From Natrinema salifodinae (GTDB lineage Archaea; Halobacteriota; Halobacteria; Halobacteriales; Natrialbaceae): a stretch of DNA of 64,000 nucleotides. This document shows positions 34,081 through 42,665 of this stretch, piece after piece; the stretch's first letter is position 1, and each line of letters opens with the position of its first letter. Made by a program: the position numbers and the translations under genes. Below the pieces are notes generated by a model. The model had not been told where the DNA came from and did not search any database. It worked only from the letters and a program-made list of their open reading frames with translations. Location: the NCBI RefSeq assembly GCF_900110455.1, contig NZ_FOIS01000002.1, forward strand, positions 186,001 to 250,000. Reading direction: 5' to 3'.

Positions 34081-35157
34081 ATGGACGAAGCCGCCGTTCG
34101 CGACCGCCTCCGGACGGTCGATGATCCGGAACTCGGCGACGATATCGTTTCGCTCGGACTCGTCAACGACATCTCCGTCGACGGCGACGAGGTGGCCATC
34201 AATCTCGCGCTGGGCGCGCCCTACTCGCCGACCGAGAGCGACATCGCCGCGGAGGTCCGCCAGGCGCTCGCCGACGAGGGCCTCGAGCCGGACCTCTCCG
34301 CGAGCGTCCCCGACCGCGACGACCTCTCTAGCGAGGAGCAGGTCCTGCCGAACGTCAAGAACGTCATCGCCGTCGCCTCCGGGAAGGGCGGCGTCGGCAA
34401 GTCGACGGTCGCGGTCAACCTGGCCGCCGGCCTCTCGCAGTTAGGCGCCCGCGTCGGGCTGTTCGACGCCGACGTCTACGGGCCGAACGTCCCGCGGATG
34501 GTCGACGCCGACGAGCCGCCGATGGCCACCGAGGACGAGACCCTCGTTCCGCCCGAGAAGTACGGGGTGAAGCTGATGAGCATGGCCTTCCTCACCGGCG
34601 AGGACGATCCGGTTATCTGGCGCGGTCCGATGGTCCACAAGGTCATCACGCAACTCACCGAGGACGTCGAGTGGGGCCACCTCGACTACCTGGTCGTCGA
34701 CCTCCCGCCGGGGACCGGCGACACCCAGCTGACGATGCTCCAGACGATGCCCGTCACCGGTGCGGTCATCGTCACGACGCCACAGGGCGTCGCGCTCGAC
34801 GACGCTCGGAAGGGCCTGGAGATGTTCGCCAAACACGACACCGTCGTGCTGGGCATCGCCGAGAACATGTCGACGTTCGCGTGCCCCGACTGCGGCGGCG
34901 AACACGACATCTTCGGCTCCGGCGGCGGCGAGGAGTTCGCCGAGGAACACGAACTGCCCTTCCTCGGCTCGATCCCGCTCGATCCGGCCGTCCGCGAGGG
35001 CGGCGACGGCGGGAAGCCGACCGTCCTCAAGGACGCGGACGGGACCAGCGACGCCTTCCGGACGATCACCGAGAACGTCGCCAACAACACCGGGATCGTC
35101 CACCGGCAGAGCGTCACCCAGACCAGCCGCGGCGGACCCGCCTCGCCGGACCGATGA
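34081..35157 (+). CDS. Mrp/NBP35 family Fe-S cluster carrier ATPase
   Basis: A 358-residue P-loop ATPase. Residues 1-80 are a DUF59/MIP18-type domain (DDPELGDDIVSLGLVNDISVDGDEV). The deviant Walker A GKGGVGKST is at about 101-109, followed by LFDADVYGPNVPRM and LVVDLPPGTGD. A CPDC pair at residues 268-271 is where dimers bind a bridging [4Fe-4S] cluster for delivery to apoproteins. ATG at 34081 gives the complete DUF59 domain. The downstream small gene starts inside its stop (ATGA), so the two are translationally coupled. Confidence 0.93.
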   Translation: MDEAAVRDRLRTVDDPELGDDIVSLGLVNDISVDGDEVAINLALGAPYSPTESDIAAEVRQALADEGLEPDLSASVPDRDDLSSEEQVLPNVKNVIAVASGKGGVGKSTVAVNLAAGLSQLGARVGLFDADVYGPNVPRMVDADEPPMATEDETLVPPEKYGVKLMSMAFLTGEDDPVIWRGPMVHKVITQLTEDVEWGHLDYLVVDLPPGTGDTQLTMLQTMPVTGAVIVTTPQGVALDDARKGLEMFAKHDTVVLGIAENMSTFACPDCGGEHDIFGSGGGEEFAEEHELPFLGSIPLDPAVREGGDGGKPTVLKDADGTSDAFRTITENVANNTGIVHRQSVTQTSRGGPASPDR

Positions 35158-35411
35158 GCGCGAGCGACGACTCCGAGAACCCCGAGGAGGACGGGAACGC
35201 GTCGTTCGAGCCCGATCCCGAGCGCGTCGAACGCCTCCGCGAAGTCGCCGACGACGTGCGCGGCGACACCAGCGAGAGCAAACAGCTCGCGAACATCCTG
35301 TATCGAACCAGCGATCTCTACGATCCCGACGAGGAGACCACGCCCGAAGAGATCGTCCGCAACGTGAAGTTCATCCTCGAGGTCAACGAACGCGGCGGCC
35401 TCGGTCGCTGA
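35154..35411 (+). CDS. Small acidic protein coupled to Mrp
   Basis: An 85-residue protein whose ATG overlaps the Mrp stop by 4 nt (ATGA), a strong sign of a real coupled gene. The first 25 residues are disordered and acidic (SASDDSENPEEDGN); the rest is helical: ERVERLREVADDVRGDTSESKQLANILYRTSDLYDPDEETTPEEIVRNVKFILEVNE in outline. I recognise no named family, but it is likely a conserved haloarchaeal partner of Mrp. No cysteines, so not itself an Fe-S protein. Confidence 0.72.
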   Translation: MSASDDSENPEEDGNASFEPDPERVERLREVADDVRGDTSESKQLANILYRTSDLYDPDEETTPEEIVRNVKFILEVNERGGLGR

Positions 35412-35898
35412 GCGCTCGACTCCGTCTCCGCCCGACGGATCGTATCGAGGGAGTCCGGGAGCGACCCGACTCCCACCTCCCGTCTCGACGTTCTCTTCAC
35501 GCCCCCATTCGAGCCGAGTAGCAACGACGCCGTTTTTGGCAGCGTCCGCGCGGGCTCCGCGGTCGGACCGTCTCTCTGCCGACGAACGAGCGTCCACGGA
35601 GTGCGACCCCGAAAATCCCGGTGGTCCCACGGTTTGCTCTCGGGCACCAGGCGACCCGATCGACTTTGCGAGTTCGGATCGGCGATAGCGGTTGCGATGG
35701 GTTGCGGCACGCGATCGAAGCGTGCGGCTCACGCTGGCTACCGAGCCGATCGGTTCGACTCCGACACGTTGTGTACTTTCGCCCCATTCAATGGTATCCA
35801 AAACCATTTAGGGGCAGGACTTATCCCTACCAGGCCTGTTGAGTCAGCTACAAGACAGCGACGAGGCGCTTCGAGCGCCCGTTCCTGTTCATCAACCC
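35412..35898. other. Intergenic region before the phasin-like gene
   Basis: About 490 nt without a supported gene. At the right end AATGGT/ACCATT (35790-35808, 7-nt loop) and a TATA-like ACTTATCC (about 35819-35826) suggest a regulated promoter with a leader of about 50 nt. Confidence 0.45.
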
Positions 35899-36906
35899 AT
35901 GACTAACGCAACGACACCCATCGAAGCGACGTTTGAACTCCAGCGCCAGTCGATCGAACAGAGCCAGCGGCTCGTCGAACAGAGCCTCACGTTTCAGGAG
36001 AACGCGGCCGAGACGATCCTGCGAAACGGGCTCGCGATCCAGCGCAGCACGCAGCGCCAGGGAACCGAACTCGCCAGGCAGTTCCTGGACGCCCACCTCG
36101 ACGCGCTCGAGTCGGCGCTCGACGAAGACGCGTTCGACGTTCGGGCGACCGTCGACGAGCAGTTCGAGGACGGGACCGAACAGACCCAGCAACTGCTGAA
36201 CGAGCAGTTCGAGCAGGGAAGCGAGCTATTCCAGCAGCTGCTGCACGCGCAGTTCGACGCGCTCGAATCCGCGCTCGACGGCGACGGGTTCGACGTCCGA
36301 TCGACCGTCGACGAGCAGTTCGACGAGTTCGAGCAGACCCAGGAGGAAGCCTGGAACGAGTTCGAGACGGAGTTCCTCGAGGCAGTCGGCGAGTTGACCG
36401 AGCGGCAGCGGGCGCTGCTCGCGGAGTCGACCGAGTCGATGCTCGAGGCACAGCGCGATACCGAACAGCAGACCGTCGAGGGCGTCCGCCGCGCCGAGGA
36501 GGCCGCCGAGACGGTCCAGCAGCAGACCGAGGACGTCGCCGACACCGTCCAGCAGTCGACCGAAGCGGTCGCCCGCACGACCCAGGAGTCAACCCAGTCG
36601 ATCGCCCAGACGAGTCAGGAGGGCGCGCAGGACCTGGTCGGTGAGGCCGCCGAGGCCACCGAGGAGGTCGCTACCGAGACGACCGACGCGATCGAGACCG
36701 CCGCTGAAGGCGGGACCGAGGTCGTCGAGGAGAACCTGCAGGCGATCGAGGGCGTCGGCCAGACCTACGCCGACCGCCTCGCCGAGGTCGGCATCGAGAC
36801 GATCGGCGACCTCGCGGAGGCGCAGGCCCACACCGTCGCCAGCGCCGCGGAGATCTCGGAGGACAACGCCGAGGAGTGGATCGAGGCCGCACAGGCCCAG
36901 AAGTAA
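35899..36906 (+). CDS. Phasin-like coiled-coil repeat protein with C-terminal helix-hairpin-helix
   Basis: A 335-residue, Gln/Glu-rich, almost wholly helical protein without cysteine or membrane segment. A 31-residue unit occurs twice, at about 66-96 and 118-148 (LDALESALDEDAFDVRATVDEQF and FDALESALDGDGFDVRSTVDEQF). The middle is a long Thr/Gln/Glu amphipathic helix (VQQQTEDVADTVQQSTEAV). The last 56 residues are a helix-hairpin-helix domain (AIEGVGQTYADRLAEVGIETIGDL). The helical part resembles phasins that coat polyhydroxyalkanoate granules; the HhH could bind DNA. ATG at 35899 (MTNATTPIEA) is preferred over a TTG at 35839. Confidence 0.7.
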   Translation: MTNATTPIEATFELQRQSIEQSQRLVEQSLTFQENAAETILRNGLAIQRSTQRQGTELARQFLDAHLDALESALDEDAFDVRATVDEQFEDGTEQTQQLLNEQFEQGSELFQQLLHAQFDALESALDGDGFDVRSTVDEQFDEFEQTQEEAWNEFETEFLEAVGELTERQRALLAESTESMLEAQRDTEQQTVEGVRRAEEAAETVQQQTEDVADTVQQSTEAVARTTQESTQSIAQTSQEGAQDLVGEAAEATEEVATETTDAIETAAEGGTEVVEENLQAIEGVGQTYADRLAEVGIETIGDLAEAQAHTVASAAEISEDNAEEWIEAAQAQK

Positions 36907-37035
36907 TCGACAGACTCGAGTTGGTTCGCGCCGGTATCGTCGTACTCTCGTTTTTCCGTCCAACTCGGCCGCGGTGCCGGCCGTTCCGTCCGACACAGTC
37001 GCGGCGCTTTTGCCCTTCTACCGCGAGGCTCGGGT

Positions 37036-37677
37036 GTGGACGCGAACCAACAGTCGCGAGCGAACCCGTTCGGCATGGACGAGGAGTGTCAGAACTGTCC
37101 GGCGCTCTGTGAGACGCGCACGCAGGTGGTTCACGGCTACGGCGACGTCGGCGCCGACTTCCTGTTCGTCGGCGAGCGGCCGACCGCGCGGGCCGACGAG
37201 GCCGGCGTCCCGTTCGCCGGCGCGGGCGGTAGCGACGGCGACGGGGGGCTCCGGCGGATGCTCGAGCGCCTCGGCCTCTGTGACGTCACGTCGCCGGCCG
37301 ACGAACCCGCGCTCGAGAACGTCTACCTGACGAACCTCACTCGCTGTCGCGACCCCGAGCGGCGGCCGACCGACGAGGAGGTCGGCAACTGCGAGCCCTA
37401 CCTCAACGCCGAGATCCGGATGATCAATCCCGAAATCCTCGTTCCCGTCGGCGAGCGCGCGCTGGCGGAGCTCGGCGTCGAGTACACCACGACGCCGGCC
37501 GACGAGTTGTCCCTGCCCGACGACCACGCGACACGGATCCGCGGCCGCGGGTTCGAACTCGTCCCGATGATCGATCCCCACGAGCAATCGGCCGACCAGA
37601 GCCAGGCCTGGCTCGAGGCCTTCGCGACGCTGATGGCGTCGGACTATCGCCAGACGAAGGGGCGGCGGGAGCGGTAA
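37036..37677 (+). CDS. Fe-S uracil-DNA glycosylase family protein
   Basis: A 213-residue protein of the family 4/5-like uracil-DNA glycosylases, which remove uracil from DNA. Four cysteines placed as in the [4Fe-4S] enzymes are visible: CQNC at 18-21, then TRC-x14-C (CRDPERRPTDEEVGNC). The active-site loop reads VGERPTARADEAGVPFAG. The second motif is IDPHEQ and not the usual HPS, so activity may differ from classical UDG. The start is GTG at 37036 (MDANQQSRANPFGMDEECQ); an ATG at 37075 would still keep the cysteines but lose conserved residues. Confidence 0.82.
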   Translation: MDANQQSRANPFGMDEECQNCPALCETRTQVVHGYGDVGADFLFVGERPTARADEAGVPFAGAGGSDGDGGLRRMLERLGLCDVTSPADEPALENVYLTNLTRCRDPERRPTDEEVGNCEPYLNAEIRMINPEILVPVGERALAELGVEYTTTPADELSLPDDHATRIRGRGFELVPMIDPHEQSADQSQAWLEAFATLMASDYRQTKGRRER

Positions 37678-37729
37678 GCTCTCGAGGAGAAGGTGCGGAG
37701 TGGCGGACCGCGAGCGCGGTCGAGTCCGG

Positions 37730-37948
37730 CTACCAGTACGGGTTTTCGAGCCAGCGCTTCGAACGCGCGCCGACGACGGTCAGCGCCCCGACCACGACGA
37801 CCGCGATAGCGAGCGAAGCGATTGTCGGCGCGAAGTACGCCCCCGACGGGTTCGCCAGGGAACCGGTTCCGAATCCGTACGCTCCGAAGGCCGCCACCGC
37901 GACGATCGCGAGCGTCGCGAGCAGGCCGGCGATCGATCGGTCGTCCAT
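37730..37948 (-). CDS. Small two-helix membrane protein
   Basis: A 72-residue protein with two hydrophobic helices (SIAGLLATLAIVAVAAFGAYGF and ASLAIAVVVVGALTVVGA) joined by a short polar turn, and a conserved-looking end SKRWLENPYW. Typical of the many small haloarchaeal membrane proteins of unknown function. It is convergent with the glycosylase gene and divergent from the next. No domain name is proposed. Confidence 0.68.
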   Translation of the reverse strand: MDDRSIAGLLATLAIVAVAAFGAYGFGTGSLANPSGAYFAPTIASLAIAVVVVGALTVVGARSKRWLENPYW

Positions 37949-38069
37949 ATCGGCTAGCTATACTTCGACCGTTATAATTCGACGCTATTTCTACGATCGC
38001 CCGGTCCACCGATCCGCGCCGATCTTCGGAAGCGCCGCGTTCAAGGGCCGTCCCCTCGGAGTATGAGAC

Positions 38070-38816
38070 ATGATCGTCGTCGTGCCCGTCGACCCGCCGC
38101 GGGAGGGGCTCGTCCTGTCCTCGCTGGTCGACCGGACGCCGCTGAGCGAATCGGAGGCCGTCACCCTCTACGAGGCGGCCGTTGCCGACGTCCTGTGGGC
38201 CGTCGCCTCGAGCGGGGGCGACCTTTTGGTGAACTACCGCGACGCGGAGACGCTCCCGGACGAGTACGCGACCGGCGACGCCGACCCCGAAGCCGAGGTC
38301 CGGGCGCTCGTCCTCGACGCGCTCGGCGAGGACGCCGACGTCCGGTTCGAGCGCCAGGTCGGGTCAAGCACGTCGGCCCGCGTCGGCAACACCGTCACCC
38401 ACCTGCTCGAACGCGAGGGTGCACAGAGCGTCGGTGTCCTCGAACCGACGACGCCGCTAGTCAATCGGACGGAGATCGACGGCGCGGCGATGTCGCTTCG
38501 CCGCCACGAGGTCGTGCTCGGCCCGTCGTCGGAGGGTCAAACCTACTTCGCGGGGTTCGCCGAGCCGATCGACTTCACCGACGCGTACGCGACCCCCGAA
38601 CTCTCGACGCTGGCCCGTCGCGCGGCCGACGACAGCCTCAGCGTTGGCTTCGCGCCGATGCTCCCCACCGTCGCGACGCCGGCCGGCCTGCGGGCGACGA
38701 TCGCCGGCGTCGAGGCTCGCCAGGCCGCGGGACAACCGCGGGGCGAGACGACGGCAGCATTCGTCGACGAGTTGGGCCTGGCGGTTGGCGCGGACGGGAT
38801 CCTCCATCGCGAGTAG
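38070..38816 (+). CDS. DUF2064-like glycosyltransferase-fold protein
   Basis: A 248-residue protein. The N-terminus MIVVVPVDPPREGLVLSSLV followed by SEAVTLYEAAVADVLWAV and RFERQVGSSTSARVGNTVTHLLEREG, and a central VGVLEPTTPLVNRTEIDGAAMSLRRHEVVLGPSSEGQTYFAG match the DUF2064/TIGR04282 pattern of small GT-A-like nucleotidyl/glycosyl transferases. Several usual acidic metal ligands are not obvious, so activity is uncertain. It ends 41 nt before tRNA-Ser on the same strand. Confidence 0.7.
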   Translation: MIVVVPVDPPREGLVLSSLVDRTPLSESEAVTLYEAAVADVLWAVASSGGDLLVNYRDAETLPDEYATGDADPEAEVRALVLDALGEDADVRFERQVGSSTSARVGNTVTHLLEREGAQSVGVLEPTTPLVNRTEIDGAAMSLRRHEVVLGPSSEGQTYFAGFAEPIDFTDAYATPELSTLARRAADDSLSVGFAPMLPTVATPAGLRATIAGVEARQAAGQPRGETTAAFVDELGLAVGADGILHRE

Positions 38817-38857
38817 ACCGACAACCCTTTTTGAACGTGTGCAGAACCCGTACGTGA

Positions 38858-38941
38858 GGTGGGGTGGCAGAGCGGCCTAACGCGCCTGCCTTGAGAGCAG
38901 GTGGCTGTCAAGCCTCATGGGTTCAAATCCCATCCCCACCG
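38858..38941 (+). tRNA. tRNA-Ser(TGA)
   Basis: An 84-nt class II tRNA with a long variable arm. The acceptor stem pairs GGTGGGG (38858-38864) with CCCCACC (38934-38940), followed by discriminator G. The anticodon loop CTTGAGA is held by CCTGC/GCAGG and gives anticodon TGA, reading UCA serine codons. The T-arm is ATGGG-TTCAAAT-CCCAT. Its 3' end is duplicated 116 nt downstream. Confidence 0.96.
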
Positions 38942-39057
38942 TATTTTGCCGCGAGCAATACCGTGAGCGGCAAATCGGAGACGATGGATTTGAACGAGAC
39001 CAGTCGCGTGCAGCGAAGCGAGCACGTCTGGTCGTGGTTCAAATCCCATCCCCACCG
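38920..39057 (+). repeat. Duplication of the tRNA-Ser 3' end (22-bp direct repeats)
   Basis: The last 22 nt of tRNA-Ser (38920-38941) recur exactly at 39036-39057, 116 nt downstream. This is the arrangement left by site-specific integration at a tRNA 3' end. No integrase or cargo lies between, so it would be a remnant; or the copy belongs to the palindromic element at 38986-39046. Confidence 0.7.
38986..39046. repeat. Imperfect 61-bp palindromic element
   Basis: GGATTTGAAC (38986-38995) pairs exactly with GTTCAAATCC (39037-39046), and inside them GACCAG (38998-39003) pairs with CTGGTC (39028-39033). The middle holds further self-complementary sequence. It resembles a small hairpin element that shares its outer arm with the tRNA T-arm. 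Confidence 0.5.
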
Positions 39058-39438
39058 CTTCTGTGGCGAACGGACGTGAGGAGCGACGCGGAAACGGTAG
39101 GATTCGAATCGGAGTAACGCGTTCTGAGAGCGCACCGAGACTGAAGCGCTCGGCGGCCAGGCGATTCGAACGGTCGCTTCATCAGGGCTCGATTATCCAC
39201 GGAGCAACCGGGACGGGCCAGTGTCAGGTAATTGTTACTTATGGCCGACCCGGATTGTCAATTTAATGTTCATTACAATAAATTCGGTAGAATATATTAC
39301 ATTTCGGCGTGATTGTTGACTATCTATAGTGGGGACAACGAGTGAAAAATATAGAAGGAGGCGCTCTATCAGAGTAATATCCTATGACTAGTCGCTTGTT
39401 ACATTAACTATAATGGAAATTAACAATATCCGTAGTTA

Positions 39439-39449
39439 TTTATAATATA
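39439..39449 (+). promoter_or_regulatory. TATA region of the GntP gene
   Basis: TTTATAATATA lies 35-45 nt before the ATG at 39484, giving a short leader. Confidence 0.4.
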
Positions 39450-39483
39450 GACCGATCATCTGTGAACCGGTGGCATTTCCCCT

Positions 39484-40878
39484 ATGGTAATCGAGTTCGC
39501 ACATAGCCCGTTGGTGACGTTTATTCTCGGGCTCGCGGCAGTCGTACTGATGCTGGTCGTGTTGGATCTTCCGGCGTTCGTCGGTCTGATCATCTCGGCG
39601 TTTGTCGTCGGACTCATCAACACCGTCTTCGTCCCGGATTTCGGCCCGTCGGAAGCGGCGGGACGGGTCGCGACGGAGTTCGGCGACGGAATGGCGGGTA
39701 TCGGTATTCCCATCCTGATGGCTGCGATCATCGGAAAGGCGATGCTCGAGAGCGGTGCCGCACAGCGCATCGTCAGAGGCTTTCAGGGGGTCCTCGGCAG
39801 CGGTAACTCCGATATCGCGCTGTGGGGGAGCAGTACTGTCCTCGCCATTCCGGTGTTCTTCGACAGCGTCTTCTACCTGATGGCGCCGCTCGCGCGATCG
39901 ATGCGCGCTAGGGTGGGCCGCGACTACACGCTGTTCATCGTCGTCGTCGGCGCCGGCGCGGCGACGGCCCACGTGTTCGTCCCGCCGACGCCCGGTCCGC
40001 TCGCGGTCGCCGAGGAGATCGGTGCCGACCTCGGGATGACGATCGCCGTCGGCGTCGTCACGGCGGTGCCCGCGGCGCTCATGGCCGGCATCGTCTACGG
40101 TCGGTGGCTCAACAAGCGGCTGGACATCCCGCTCCGCGACGCGATGGCGACCTCGACCGACGAGCTCGAGGAACTGGCCAACCGCAAGACGGGCAACCTC
40201 CCGGGCGTGCTCGAATCCGCGGCTCCCGTCCTCCTCGCCGTCGCGCTGGTCGGTTCCTACACGTTCGTCGATAGCTTCGCAGGCGTCATCCCGCAACTGG
40301 CGGCGCTGGAACCGTACGTCGTCTTCCTCGGCGACAAGAACGTCGCGCTGACGATCGCCGCGATGGCGGCCGCCTGGACGTTCTACCGCCACAGCGACAT
40401 GTCCACTGACGCCTGGACCGAGGAGATGACCGAGGCGCTGAAAAGCGGCGGAAACATCGCGGCGATCACCGCCGCCGGCGGCGCCTACGGTGCGTTGCTC
40501 GCCGCCTCGGGCGTCGGCGACTACATTACGGGTGCGCTGTCGAGCGTCGGAATTCCGCTGCTTGTCAGCGCCTGGCTGATCGCCGCGATCGTCCGGGTCG
40601 CGCAGGGGTCGGCGACCGCCGCGATGCTGACGGCCGCCGGGATCATGGCGCCGCAGGTGCCCGAACTCTCCGTGCACCCGGCGTTTCTCGTGATGGTGAT
40701 CGGCGCGGGCGGGAACATCTGCTCGTGGTACAACGACAGCGGCTTCTGGCTGGTCAAGGAGATCGGCGGTCTGACCCAGGCCGAGACGCTCAAGACCTGG
40801 ACCGTCCTGACGACGATCATCTCCGTCACCGGCCTGGTTACAACGCTGGTCGTGTCGAGCGCCGTCCAGCTGATTTAA
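39484..40878 (+). CDS. GntP family permease
   Basis: A 464-residue membrane protein with about 12-14 hydrophobic segments and GntP-family stretches: GDGMAGIGIPILMAAIIGKAMLESGAAQRI, VLAIPVFFDSVFYLMAPLARSM, AAATAHVFVPPTPGPLAVAEEIG in outline, and RVAQGSATAAMLTAAGIMAP with SWYNDSGFWLVKEIGGL. GntP proteins import gluconate and related sugar acids with protons. The substrate cannot be assigned from the neighbours. It stands alone after an AT-rich promoter region. Confidence 0.9.
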   Translation: MVIEFAHSPLVTFILGLAAVVLMLVVLDLPAFVGLIISAFVVGLINTVFVPDFGPSEAAGRVATEFGDGMAGIGIPILMAAIIGKAMLESGAAQRIVRGFQGVLGSGNSDIALWGSSTVLAIPVFFDSVFYLMAPLARSMRARVGRDYTLFIVVVGAGAATAHVFVPPTPGPLAVAEEIGADLGMTIAVGVVTAVPAALMAGIVYGRWLNKRLDIPLRDAMATSTDELEELANRKTGNLPGVLESAAPVLLAVALVGSYTFVDSFAGVIPQLAALEPYVVFLGDKNVALTIAAMAAAWTFYRHSDMSTDAWTEEMTEALKSGGNIAAITAAGGAYGALLAASGVGDYITGALSSVGIPLLVSAWLIAAIVRVAQGSATAAMLTAAGIMAPQVPELSVHPAFLVMVIGAGGNICSWYNDSGFWLVKEIGGLTQAETLKTWTVLTTIISVTGLVTTLVVSSAVQLI

Positions 40879-41060
40879 CCGCTATCGTTCTCTGAGCGGT
40901 CGTTATCGGCCGTTTTCGAACGAGTCCACGGAGTCGGTTCCCGCCGAGTCGGTGACTCGACACCGTCGTGACGGATGCAAAACAGTGAGACGTCAGCGAC
41001 GCTTGGTCGGTGGTAGCGGCGCCGGCCGCGACCGGCGCGTCGCAGTTCGTACCCTCGCGC

Positions 41061-41423
41061 TCACACCTCGTCGCGATCCGTGAACGTATAGCGGCGGGCG
41101 ATGGCGTCGCCATCGTCGTTCAATTCGTGGAAATCGGCGAACCCGAACGTGACGTCTTCGCCGGCCTGGCGACCGGCGAACGAGCCGTGGACGGCGATCG
41201 CGTCGCCGTCGACGACGAGATCGCGGACTTCGTGACTGCCCTCCTCGAGCGGCCGCTCGTCCTCGTAAAACGCCCGGAGTGCCTCCCGGCCTTCGATCGC
41301 TCCCTGGCCGGGACGCTCGTAGCGAACGTCTTCCGTGAACAGTTCGACCAGATCGTCGTACCGGCCCGCGTCGACGAGTTCGTAGTACTTCCGTACCATC
41401 GCTTCCGGCTCCGAATCGGCCAT
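41061..41423 (-). CDS. SnoaL/NTF2-like protein
   Basis: A 120-residue protein with the NTF2-like cone fold pattern: VRKYYELVDAGRYDDLVELFTEDVRYERPGQ at the start, then EGREALRAFYEDER, and VDGDAIAVHGSFAG. Such proteins are small-ligand-binding domains or isomerases of the SnoaL group. No assignment of ligand is possible. It is at the downstream end of the methylaspartate-cycle strand, 133 nt after the CitE-type gene, and may be transcribed with it. Confidence 0.8.
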   Translation of the reverse strand: MADSEPEAMVRKYYELVDAGRYDDLVELFTEDVRYERPGQGAIEGREALRAFYEDERPLEEGSHEVRDLVVDGDAIAVHGSFAGRQAGEDVTFGFADFHELNDDGDAIARRYTFTDRDEV

Positions 41424-41556
41424 ACCCGGACTTCGGCCGACCCCCTCCTAATTCCCACGCATCGCTGCGCCGCGCTCTCGGCGAGGCCTGCGCCTGGCCG
41501 TCGATCGTCGGGAAGCGCCGAGAGCCCGCCGCCCGCTTTCCGACCCGCGGGAGCGG

Positions 41557-42600
41557 CTACCGATACGACAGGTCCAGATCGAGCGCGCGCTCGAGCAGGT
41601 CCCCGTCGTAGTACGCTTCGGTCTGGCCGGACCGCATCTCGTCGATCGCCCGAACCGTCCGGACCGTGTTCACGAAGTTCTTGAACGTCGCCTCGTCGAC
41701 CATCTGGCCGTCGATGGTGACCGCGCCGGTCCCCTCCCGCTTGGCCTCGTTGAACCGCTCGATCTTGCGGACGTCGCGCTCGAGTTCCTCGGGCGTCGGC
41801 ATGTGGACCGTATTGGCCTGGGTCGTCTGCTTGGGGTGGAGCGACCACGAGCCGTCCAGTCCCAGGCGGGCCTCGTGTTCGACCTGGTCGGCGTAGTCGT
41901 CGGCGTTGTAGAACGTCAGCCCGGCCCGCTCCTTGAACAGGTCGTCGAAGGGGCCGCCGATGGAGACCAGGCCGGCCGCGCTGGCCTCGTTGGACATGGC
42001 CTCGAGGAGGCCGTCCCAGCGCGGGCGACCGTCGCCGAGGTCGCGGCCGCCGAGTTCGGCGGTGTAGTCGACCGGGCCGAAGACGAGTCCGGTTAGCCGG
42101 GAGTCCTCGCCGAACATCGCGATCTTGCGGAGATCCGAGCGGGCGCGGCCAGTCTCGACGATGATCGAGAGGCCGATCGAGCCGTCGGCGTAGCCGTGTT
42201 CGGCCTCGGTTTCGGCGACGACCTCGGCGGCGCGGCGGACGTCCTCGAGGCGGCCGACCTTCGGGACGACGACGCCGTCGATCTCGTCGCCGATTTCGGC
42301 GACGAGCCGGTCGATCTGGTCGCGGCCCTTCTCGCGATAGGTCTCGTCCTCGTAGCTCCACTCGACGCGGGGCCAGATCTCGCCGGGGAAGTCGTGCTGG
42401 GGGACTTTCTCGATCGTGTTCTCAAGCCCCTCGGCTTTCATGTCGGGGGCCGTCCCGTCCTCCATGTCGGGGACGAGCCAGTCGGGCGCCTGAAATCCCT
42501 CGGCCGTGAGGGCCGAGACGAGGTACTTCGCCGAGTCGTCTTTCGGAACGGCGGCCGGTGCGGTCTGGAACGTGCGGCAGAGTCGGATGTCGTCGCTCAT
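41557..42600 (-). CDS. CitE-type L-malyl-CoA / beta-methylmalyl-CoA lyase
   Basis: A 347-residue CitE-like lyase. It carries the family pattern LVPDMEDGTAPDMK, the acidic metal and CoA site VVPKVGR and IIVETGRARSDLRKIAMFGE, and SWSLHPKQ near the C-terminus. In haloarchaea this enzyme cleaves beta-methylmalyl-CoA into glyoxylate and propionyl-CoA in the methylaspartate cycle for acetate assimilation. It is next to the mesaconyl-CoA hydratase gene, 65 nt after its stop. Co-location with all other cycle genes makes the assignment strong. Confidence 0.9.
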   Translation of the reverse strand: MSDDIRLCRTFQTAPAAVPKDDSAKYLVSALTAEGFQAPDWLVPDMEDGTAPDMKAEGLENTIEKVPQHDFPGEIWPRVEWSYEDETYREKGRDQIDRLVAEIGDEIDGVVVPKVGRLEDVRRAAEVVAETEAEHGYADGSIGLSIIVETGRARSDLRKIAMFGEDSRLTGLVFGPVDYTAELGGRDLGDGRPRWDGLLEAMSNEASAAGLVSIGGPFDDLFKERAGLTFYNADDYADQVEHEARLGLDGSWSLHPKQTTQANTVHMPTPEELERDVRKIERFNEAKREGTGAVTIDGQMVDEATFKNFVNTVRTVRAIDEMRSGQTEAYYDGDLLERALDLDLSYR

Positions 42601-42665
42601 GTGTCGTGTAGTGCGTGTAGTTGTGGGTTTGGATGGTGGATACTGCGGCTGCTGCGCGGCGTCTG

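Larger units (their letters stand above)
38942..39483. other. AT-rich intergenic region downstream of tRNA-Ser
   Basis: About 540 nt. The left part is the tRNA-end repeat and a palindromic element. From about 39200 the base composition becomes clearly AT-rich for this genome, ending with the promoter of the GntP gene. No supported gene; frames crossing the tRNA are rejected. Confidence 0.5.

Noticed and set aside
38864-39079. Plus-strand frame running through tRNA-Ser
   Set aside because: It contains most of the tRNA gene and the repeated tRNA end; no family features.
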